NCBI GenBank assembly: GCA_903927855.1
Contig: CAIYOL010000171.1
Coordinates: 1-9,200, forward strand
DNA length: 9,200 bases
Reading direction: 5' to 3'
Source of the DNA: an uncultured Planctomycetota bacterium
GTDB taxonomy: Bacteria > Planctomycetota > Phycisphaerae > Sedimentisphaerales > Anaerobacaceae
Shown in pieces: positions 1 to 5,117 of this stretch. The position numbers were made by a program, and so were the translations under genes. Each line of letters opens with the position of its first letter. The stretch's first letter is position 1. The notes beneath the pieces are model-generated. The model made no database searches. It saw nothing but the letters and a program-made list of their open reading frames with translations, and was not told where the DNA came from.

Positions 1-355
1 CCTTGCCCAATTTTACGGTATTCATTTTCTCCGGCACTTTATAGAAAACCACATCTTTGGCTTCATCGTATGGTTTATCGATATTCAATTGACCAAGCAT
101 AGAGTGTCCTATCACCTCTTCACCTTCTGCTGCAAATTGAATGTCAATATACTTTCGGTGAGCTTCTAATCTGCCTTCCTTAATGGGCCTGGTTGCGTAG
201 CGTTGGATAGTATAGTAAAGATTGTCACCATCAATTTCGTAACGCCCATCCTTCTTTGCGGATAGCTTCTCATCTTTCAGAGCTTCAAGGCCCATTTCTA
301 TTTTCGTGGAAAGGCCGGCATATAAATATGCATTTTCTAATTTATCAATGACCAT
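1..355 (-). CDS. YhcH/YjgK/YiaL (DUF386) family protein, C-terminus cut by window edge
   Basis: The first 118 residues are visible. They begin MVIDKLENAYLYAGLSTKIE and contain 'GRYEIDGD' (about 37-44), 'EGRLEAHRKYIDIQ' (60-73) and 'KPYDEAKDVVFY' (94-105). These are the conserved blocks of the YhcH/YjgK/YiaL family (relatives: TabA, the sialic-acid anomerase NanQ and the EbgC beta-galactosidase subunit). Members are small cytosolic beta-sandwich proteins of about 150 residues tied to sugar handling or biofilm control, so about 30-35 residues are missing beyond position 1. ATG 355 is the only reasonable start because an in-frame TAA lies two codons upstream (361-359). The Shine-Dalgarno is poor: GAGG at 373-370 is 14 nt away, so translation may depend on upstream reading. 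It is last in a same-strand series after the 507-residue gene and glyS. Family assignment is firm; the substrate cannot be told. Confidence 0.88.
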   Translation of the reverse strand, partial: MVIDKLENAYLYAGLSTKIEMGLEALKDEKLSAKKDGRYEIDGDNLYYTIQRYATRPIKEGRLEAHRKYIDIQFAAEGEEVIGHSMLGQLNIDKPYDEAKDVVFYKVPEKMNTVKLGK

Positions 356-455
356 TTGTTATGTAACATCCTCGCCAACATCATTCTTTAATTCGTATGC
401 ATAAACCTTGGTGCTGTTCGGCATCTGTATTTTTCTTAACGGCGTTGCATTTTAT
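356..455. other. spacer between the 507-residue gene and the DUF386 gene
   Basis: This is a 100-bp gap inside a same-strand gene series. Apart from the 21-codon frame at 424-359, I see no stem-loop followed by a T-run on the minus strand and no convincing promoter. Read-through transcription from the glyS operon into the DUF386 gene therefore remains possible but is not shown. Confidence 0.5.
359..424 (-). CDS. possible 21-codon mini-ORF upstream of the DUF386 gene
   Basis: An ATG at 424-422 opens a frame reading MPNSTKVYAYELKNDVGEDV plus a final Thr. It ends at TAA 361-359, three bases before the ATG of the DUF386 gene. The arrangement TAA-CAA-ATG would suit translational coupling, which could compensate for the poor ribosome site of the downstream gene. 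No strong Shine-Dalgarno precedes it, the frame is closed by a TAA a few codons upstream, and I do not recognise the peptide. It could be a leader peptide, a leftover of a lost gene, or chance. Confidence 0.2.
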   Translation of the reverse strand: MPNSTKVYAYELKNDVGEDVT

Positions 456-1979
456 TTAATCAACAGGCCAGATTGGCCAGTCGTCGAATTTATCTCTATC
501 TTTGCCCTTGCTGTAGAGTGCGAAATTTTCATCGGTTAATTTATAGATAAAAGAACCGCCATTTGTAGGGTCAACGAAGATTTCTTTCGCGGCTGATGAT
601 TTAACTTCGTCGAGACTCTCCGGCCAGTGCCCGTTTTTATTCTTATAGCGTCTTAACGCTATTGTGAGCCGAGTTCCTCTTTGCTGTGCGACAGTCCTAA
701 GATATATATTATGAATATTGCGATAAACCGGCTCCAAGACATAAAGCTGCGTATCAACCATATGGAGGCAGTTAAACCTGACTGAAGATCCTCTCGGGTC
801 TTCTGTCCAGTTGAAGTCTGGCTCAGCCATCGCATAGCATCTCTCGTAAGCCGCATCAATAATTGCGCCGGCCTTCTGTGGCGTGGAGGGCATATAGAAC
901 CAACACAATATGGTCGATACTTTCATAAGTCTTTCACGCCAATAGGTCATAACAAGTTTGTCTTTCACATCTTTCGGCGATTGTGCCGTAATCACATTTG
1001 TTGCTGCGCTGGGATTTAATCTTGTCTCCCCTTCTGGATTTACCGCATAAAACATCCCCCAAAAATTCTTGACGAGCAGCTTTTCGTAGTCGAGAATCCT
1101 GGGCAGGTCATAATTCCATTCATGCTTAGTTTCATCAAAAGCTCGTTCAATAACGCTTAGATTCTCTTCTGTAACATTGCCTGTAACGATGAATTTTTTA
1201 AGTTGGCTCGTTGAGCTTCTTTCTATGCCGGTTCCCGCCAGAAAGTCGAGCGCTGACGGTTGCTGGCGCAGCTGTTTCCCCATTTGAATTACAGCGATGT
1301 ATTTTTCGAGAGCTTGACTTGTCCGGCCCTCGGCCATATCATTATTTGCCGCCCAAATAAGCAATAATGACCACACCTTCATCGGTTTAAGCCGATGTAG
1401 TACATCATAACCGCCTGCTTCATCGGCATTAATTGGAAACCGGCACTGTTCGATTTTGGACGCTTCGACAAGCTTTGCGATTGTACCTTCCTGCTGCCCG
1501 AGCCATTGGGTTACTTCGGGATAGTATTTGCCTGACCACGGTTCCTTTCTGATTAACTCTGGGAGATTAGAGTAAGTAAAATCGGGCTTAAATACAGCTT
1601 CATTATAATCCTCCAATAATTGGTTGTAGATTATCGCGGCATTTTCGCTGTCTGGTATAGCACGCTTTGCTTCAAGGGCAGCTAATTCCTTATCGAATGT
1701 ATACGGCCGCCAGCCCTCGGTTTCCTCCGGCAAAAAGACCCAGATAATCAATGCAATTACAACCCCGCCGACACAAGACCAGAAGTATTTTCCGTAAGGC
1801 TTAGGTAGGATAGCACCGGCCATAAGAACTGCCAGAAGTGTCGTAACTTTCCACGGCCCTTGGAGAAGAATGGATGCGATTAACAGAAATGTGAGCAGCC
1901 CCAGGCTGAGCCATTTTAAAATCCTTTTTACAGTCCCGGCTTTTTTCTTCTCTGCTTGTTGTTCTTTCTGCTCGGACAT
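456..1979 (-). CDS. membrane-anchored protein of unknown function with pseudopilin-like C-terminal tail
   Basis: 507 residues, function not recognised. A charged cytosolic N-terminus (residues 1-20, several Lys) is followed by three hydrophobic segments at about 24-40, 43-59 and 66-84. By the positive-inside rule this leaves a soluble region of about 420 residues outside the cytoplasm. That region is mostly predicted-helical. Its end (about 434-491, with 'TIALRRYKNKNGHWPESLDE', 'FVDPTNGG' and 'NFALYSKGKD') resembles the globular end of type II secretion pseudopilins (GspG-like), where a small helix leads into 'P.SL..' and 'DP..G..F.Y'. There is no N-terminal pilin methylation motif, so it is not a pilin itself. 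Proteins of this style are common, uncharacterised, in planctomycetes. ATG 1979 lies directly behind the tandem stops of glyS (TGA 1985-1983, TAA 1982-1980); GGAT at 1992-1989 is a weak ribosome site, so coupling to glyS translation is likely. No frameshift is seen. Confidence 0.85.
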   Translation of the reverse strand: MSEQKEQQAEKKKAGTVKRILKWLSLGLLTFLLIASILLQGPWKVTTLLAVLMAGAILPKPYGKYFWSCVGGVVIALIIWVFLPEETEGWRPYTFDKELAALEAKRAIPDSENAAIIYNQLLEDYNEAVFKPDFTYSNLPELIRKEPWSGKYYPEVTQWLGQQEGTIAKLVEASKIEQCRFPINADEAGGYDVLHRLKPMKVWSLLLIWAANNDMAEGRTSQALEKYIAVIQMGKQLRQQPSALDFLAGTGIERSSTSQLKKFIVTGNVTEENLSVIERAFDETKHEWNYDLPRILDYEKLLVKNFWGMFYAVNPEGETRLNPSAATNVITAQSPKDVKDKLVMTYWRERLMKVSTILCWFYMPSTPQKAGAIIDAAYERCYAMAEPDFNWTEDPRGSSVRFNCLHMVDTQLYVLEPVYRNIHNIYLRTVAQQRGTRLTIALRRYKNKNGHWPESLDEVKSSAAKEIFVDPTNGGSFIYKLTDENFALYSKGKDRDKFDDWPIWPVD

Positions 1980-1982
1980 TTA

Positions 1983-3461
1983 TCACATATCCAGTTTTTC
2001 TCGCAGGTGATTACGCAATTGGTCGGTTGAAACCCTTATTTGCTCCATTGAATCTCGCTCGCGGATTGTGACGGTTTGGTCCTGCAATGTCTGCCCGTCG
2101 ACAGTAATACAGAAAGGTGTCCCCGCCTCGTCCTGTCTGCGGTATCGCCTGCCGACCGCGCCTTTTTCATCATAAAAACAGTTAAAATATCTTTTCAAAT
2201 CGTCATATATTTTCCGCGCAACCTCAGGCATCCCGTCCTTCTTGACCAGCGGGAATATCGCAGCCTTAATCGGCGCAATCGCCGGATGAAACCTTAAAAG
2301 ATTCCTCTGTTCCCCGCGTACCTCCTCTTCGTCGTATGCGTCAACTAAAAAAGCCATCGTGCTTCTGTCCATACCGGCGCTTGGCTCAATCACATAAGGA
2401 ATATATCTCCGTTTTTTCTCTTCATCGAAATATGACAGCGGCCCCGACTGGTAATCTTCCGCCTCGTCCGCCAATCCGATATTCGCCAGCTTCCTGTCGT
2501 TCTCGAACCACTTATTGAGTGTTCTCATCCCACGCTGATGCTGCCGCAGGTCATAGTCCGTGCGGTTTGCAATTCCTTCCAGTTCCTGCCAGTCCCCGCT
2601 GCCGAACGGAAACTTATATTCGACATCGACACACCCCTTCGCGTAATGCGCAAGCTCATTGGCCTCGTGCTCGCGAAACCGCAGGTTCTCTTTCTTTATG
2701 CCGAGATTCAAATACCAGTTAAACCGTTGCTCTTTCCAGTGCTCATACCACTTTTCATCGGTGCCCGGCTCACAGAAAAATTCAAGCTCCGCCTGCTCGA
2801 ACTCGCGCGTGCGGAAAATAAACGCCTTGGTTGTTACTTCGTTGCGAAAGCTCTTGCCTATCTGTGCGATTCCGAAAGGAATCTTGACCCTTGTCGTATC
2901 GAGGACGTTTCTGAAATTAACGAAAATCCCCTGCGCCGTCTCAGGCCGAAGCTGCATCGTCATCGAGTCGTCGACGTTGGCCCCCATCTGCGTCTCGAAC
3001 ATCAGCTTAAACGGCATCGGCTCGGTGAATTGCCCTACCGCCCCGCAATTCGGACACACCTTCTTGCCCAAATTGCCTGTCCCCGCCATCGCTGCATCGA
3101 TTGCGATATGTTCGGTATGTTCCTCTGCCTGCTCTGCAACCTTCTCTTTAAGATGGTCGACGCGGGTTCTGACATTGCACTTTTTGCATTCCGCTATCAA
3201 ATCCGCGAACTTGTCCGCGTGCCCGGACGCCTTCCACACCAATGGATGCATCAGGATACTGCAGTCCACCCCCACCACGTCGTCGCGCATCTGCACGACC
3301 GCCTTCCACCACGCCTTCTTGACATTGTTTTTTAATTCAACCCCTAACGGCCCGTAGTCGTAGCAGCTTGCAAGTCCCCCGTAGATTTCGCTGGACTGAA
3401 ATATAAAACCCCGTCGTTTGCACAATGATACTATGTCATCAAGTTTGGTGATTTTAGCCAT
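1983..3461 (-). CDS. glyS: glycine--tRNA ligase, single-chain class II (alpha2) type
   Basis: Charges tRNA-Gly with glycine in the cytosol using ATP. 492 residues, the length of the bacterial/archaeal-eukaryotic homodimeric form (also named glyQS), not the alpha2beta2 form. Visible landmarks: N-terminal 'IYGGLASCYDYGPLGVELKN' (26-45); a probable zinc site from Cys92, Cys95, Cys136 and Cys139; 'LRPETAQGIFVNFRNV' (171-186); motif 2 'FRNEVTTKAFIFRTREFEQ' (205-223), with the two arginines that hold ATP and the acceptor end; motif 3 'EPSAGMDRSTMAFLVDAYDE' (359-378); and an anticodon-binding domain from about 392 to 490, including 'GRRYRRQDEAGTPFCITVD' (437-455). ATG 3461 is set by the family N-terminus and by GGAGAG at 3473-3468. 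It is first in a leftward operon, and its promoter at 3521-3493 overlaps the divergent promoter of the oxidoreductase gene. All key residues are intact. Confidence 0.98.
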   Translation of the reverse strand: MAKITKLDDIVSLCKRRGFIFQSSEIYGGLASCYDYGPLGVELKNNVKKAWWKAVVQMRDDVVGVDCSILMHPLVWKASGHADKFADLIAECKKCNVRTRVDHLKEKVAEQAEEHTEHIAIDAAMAGTGNLGKKVCPNCGAVGQFTEPMPFKLMFETQMGANVDDSMTMQLRPETAQGIFVNFRNVLDTTRVKIPFGIAQIGKSFRNEVTTKAFIFRTREFEQAELEFFCEPGTDEKWYEHWKEQRFNWYLNLGIKKENLRFREHEANELAHYAKGCVDVEYKFPFGSGDWQELEGIANRTDYDLRQHQRGMRTLNKWFENDRKLANIGLADEAEDYQSGPLSYFDEEKKRRYIPYVIEPSAGMDRSTMAFLVDAYDEEEVRGEQRNLLRFHPAIAPIKAAIFPLVKKDGMPEVARKIYDDLKRYFNCFYDEKGAVGRRYRRQDEAGTPFCITVDGQTLQDQTVTIRERDSMEQIRVSTDQLRNHLREKLDM

Positions 3462-3467
3462 ATTTTG

Positions 3468-3473
3468 CTCTCC
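3468..3473 (-). promoter_or_regulatory. ribosome binding site of glyS
   Basis: GGAGAG on the minus strand, with its GGAG core (3473-3470) 8 nt before the ATG at 3461. It confirms the start chosen for glyS. Confidence 0.85.
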
Positions 3474-3480
3474 AAAAAAT

Positions 3481-3508
3481 TTGATAGCGGCTATTATATA
3501 TGTAAAAT
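3481..3508 (+). promoter_or_regulatory. sigma70-type promoter of the FAD oxidoreductase gene
   Basis: On the plus strand, TTGATA (3481-3486, 5 of 6) is followed by 16 bp and TAAAAT (3503-3508, 5 of 6). The expected start of transcription is near 3515, about 39 nt before the TTG start codon at 3554. It overlaps the glyS promoter over 3493-3508, so polymerase cannot sit on both at once. Confidence 0.65.
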
Positions 3509-3521
3509 TCGCCCTTGTCTA
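3493..3521 (-). promoter_or_regulatory. sigma70-type promoter of the glyS operon
   Basis: On the minus strand, TAGACA (3521-3516, 5 of 6 matches to TTGACA) is followed by exactly 17 bp and TATAAT (3498-3493, a perfect match). The expected start of transcription is near 3486, giving a leader of about 25 nt that contains only the Shine-Dalgarno. This leaves no room for a T-box or other leader control. Confidence 0.75.
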
Positions 3522-3540
3522 TGTTTACCGGCGATTGTCT

Positions 3541-3546
3541 AAGGAG
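3541..3546 (+). promoter_or_regulatory. ribosome binding site that fixes the oxidoreductase start at TTG 3554
   Basis: AAGGAG lies 7 nt before the TTG codon at 3554-3556. No comparable site precedes the upstream in-frame TTG at 3515 or ATG at 3521. Starting here also makes the FAD-binding GxGxxG begin at residue 10, as in other members of the family. Confidence 0.85.
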
Positions 3547-3553
3547 ATTCGGA

Positions 3554-4783
3554 TTGGAACAAACGAAAGTTTGCATAATCGGAGCCGGCCCCGCTGGCCT
3601 GATGGCTTCTATCCACTGCGCCGCAGCTAATGCCGAAACCGCCGTGTTCGAAACCAATACCACCGCAGGCAGAAAACTCCTCCTGACCGGCGGCGGAAGA
3701 TGCAATCTTACGCACCTGGCTTCTCCCGATGAAATTGTCCGCTCCTTCGGCCCGAAAGGCAGGTTCCTAAGTTACTGTTTGCATAAATTCCCGCCCGAAC
3801 ATGTCCGCCGGTTCTTCCGCGAATTAGGATTGGAAAGCGTTGTCGAGAAGGATGATTGCGTCTTCCCTTCTTCCGACCGCGCCGAAGATGTAAGAGATTG
3901 TCTGATAAATCACGCCAAAAACCTCAATGTGCGCTTCTATTTCGATAAATCAGTTAAACGTATAACGCGAGAAGGAAGCTTCTTTGCTGTTCACACAGAT
4001 AGAGAAATTATCGTTGCTGAGAAGGTGATTATCGCAACCGGCGGCTTGTCTTTCCCGCAAACCGGCTCAACCGGCGATGGCTATAGATTCGCCAAAGAGC
4101 TGGGACATACAATCGTCGAACCCAGAGCGTCCCTCGTGCCGCTCGTAACTCGCGAAAATTGGCCCGGCCTAATTGCGGGAACCGCCGTCGAAAACGTCAA
4201 AATCTCTGCACGCATCGATAACAAAAAAATCACCACCGCTGGCGCTCTTGTCTTTACCGACAACGGTATAGGCGGCCTCGCGGCATGGGATATGAGCCGC
4301 CACCTCACCGACCGCCTGCCTGCACAAAAGCCGGTCGAAATTACAATCGACCTTGTCCCGGCGATGAATGAAACCGAATTTGAGGCATACCTGCTCGGCC
4401 TGTTTGCGAAATACCCCAAAAGAACCATTATCAACGTCCTTTTTGACCTTGTCCCCAAGAAATTAGCGGGTTTTCTTTGCCGTCGGGCGGGGATTGCTGA
4501 AATAACCGGCAGCCAGTTGAAAAAAGGGTATCGAATAAAAATCACCCAACTATTGAAGAAACTGCCTCTTTCAATCAAGAGCACCCGCCCTATTGCCGAG
4601 GCGATAGTCACTCGCGGCGGCGTAAGTACTGCTGAAATAAACACTAAGACGATTGAATCCAAGATTTGTCCGGGGTTATTTTTCGCCGGCGAGGTCATCG
4701 ATGTCGATGGCCCTTGTGGCGGATACAGTCTCCAAATCTGCTGGTCAACCGGCGCCCTCGCCGGCTCAGAAGCCGCGAAATAA
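3554..4783 (+). CDS. BaiN/HI0933-family NAD(P)/FAD-dependent oxidoreductase (flavoprotein)
   Basis: 409 residues from TTG 3554, normal for the HI0933/BaiN (TIGR00275-type) flavoproteins, a cytosolic family whose cellular substrates are mostly unknown (BaiN itself was linked to bile-acid reduction). Landmarks from the chosen start: the dinucleotide-binding 'VCIIGAGPAGLMAS' (6-19); 'AGRKLLLTGGGRCNLTH' (38-54); the second FAD-contact block 'IIATGGLSFPQTGSTGDGY' (159-177); 'EAIVTRGGVSTAEI' (349-362); and the C-terminal 'GLFFAGEVIDVDGPCGGY' (374-391). The longest open frame extends upstream to TTG 3515, but the ribosome site at 3541-3546 and the promoter's likely transcript start argue for 3554. 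Oddity: the middle block usually reading like 'FTHxGLSGPAxLxLS' is 'FTDNGIGGLAAWDMS' here (234-248). It is transcribed divergently from glyS. Family assignment is firm; physiological role unknown. Confidence 0.93.
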   Translation: MEQTKVCIIGAGPAGLMASIHCAAANAETAVFETNTTAGRKLLLTGGGRCNLTHLASPDEIVRSFGPKGRFLSYCLHKFPPEHVRRFFRELGLESVVEKDDCVFPSSDRAEDVRDCLINHAKNLNVRFYFDKSVKRITREGSFFAVHTDREIIVAEKVIIATGGLSFPQTGSTGDGYRFAKELGHTIVEPRASLVPLVTRENWPGLIAGTAVENVKISARIDNKKITTAGALVFTDNGIGGLAAWDMSRHLTDRLPAQKPVEITIDLVPAMNETEFEAYLLGLFAKYPKRTIINVLFDLVPKKLAGFLCRRAGIAEITGSQLKKGYRIKITQLLKKLPLSIKSTRPIAEAIVTRGGVSTAEINTKTIESKICPGLFFAGEVIDVDGPCGGYSLQICWSTGALAGSEAAK

Positions 4784-4872
4784 TACGCATTTTTTGGGGC
4801 AGATAAAAATCACGGTTTTCTCGCTTAAGTGTATGCGGTGTAAGCGGTTATGTTAAAAATTCGAGAGTGCGG

Positions 4873-4989
4873 AAAAGTGTTAAAACTATAGCAAAACTCG
4901 TGAAAAACATATCGAAATGTTCGGAAACCATATCTTTTCTTGCAAAAAAAGTGTTGAAAAGTTTTGAAACGTACTGAAATTTAAAAAAA
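4873..4989. promoter_or_regulatory. phased A-tracts, predicted intrinsically curved DNA
   Basis: Runs of 3-7 A (one of T) occur at 4873-4876, 4882-4885, 4893-4896, 4903-4907, 4915-4917, 4925-4927, 4935-4938 (T), 4944-4950, 4957-4960, 4967-4969, 4977-4979 and 4983-4989. Their centres are 8 to 11.5 bp apart, averaging close to 10.3 bp over the first eleven, which is one helical turn. A-tracts in phase with the helix bend DNA cumulatively in one direction. The block ends about 130 bp before the protease start codon, where curved DNA often helps polymerase or nucleoid proteins. The regular spacing is seen directly; curvature and function are inferred. Confidence 0.7.
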
Positions 4990-5105
4990 CTTCCCGCATT
5001 GCATCAGAGGATTTTTAGGCGCTGGCTGCATAAGTTAACAGGGAGTTTTTGCTTGACTTTTTGGGGTTTTCGTGGTAGGGAGATATTAAGGCATTAAGCC
5101 CTTTC

Positions 5106-5111
5106 AGGAGG
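5106..5111 (+). promoter_or_regulatory. ribosome binding site of the protease gene
   Basis: A perfect AGGAGG placed 6 nt before ATG 5118. It fixes the start of the long frame and predicts efficient translation. Confidence 0.92.
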
Positions 5112-5117
5112 ACAAAA

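Larger units (their letters stand above)
4784..5117. other. A-tract-rich intergenic region between the oxidoreductase and protease genes
   Basis: This 334-bp stretch has no credible gene. The first part holds a short inverted repeat, CGCTTA (4822-4827) and TAAGCG (4841-4846), with a 13-nt loop and no T-run, so it is not a clear terminator. The middle (4873-4989) is the phased A-tract block listed separately. The last part leads into the protease: TTGACT at 5053-5058 could serve as a -35, but the elements at the right distance are poor (TAGGGA at 17 bp; GATATT at 5082-5087 is too far). The real promoter is therefore undecided. Confidence 0.6.

Noticed and set aside
2538..3357. Long plus-strand frames (265 and 232 codons) opposite glyS
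   Set aside because: Antisense shadows of a strongly conserved synthetase. The translations are Arg/His/Pro- or Ser/Cys-rich with no family features, and the two overlap each other in different frames.
3462..3553. T-box or other riboswitch controlling glyS
   Set aside because: The good promoter leaves a leader of only about 25 nt and the whole intergenic gap is 92 bp, too short for a T-box.
4081..4698. 205-codon minus-strand frame
   Set aside because: Shadow of the flavoprotein gene. No ribosome site, and the real coding frame shows all family motifs.
4822..4846. Inverted repeat CGCTTA/TAAGCG as terminator of the flavoprotein gene
   Set aside because: Six-bp stem with a 13-nt loop and no T-run on either strand. 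The T6 run at 4792-4797 lies before it and has no real stem of its own (only a 4-bp CGGC/GCCG pair, 14 nt upstream).
5053..5087. Promoter with -35 TTGACT for the protease gene
   Set aside because: The -35 is good, but at 17 bp the -10 would be TAGGGA (only two matches), and GATATT/TATTAA lie 23-25 bp away. Kept only as a remark, not as a feature.
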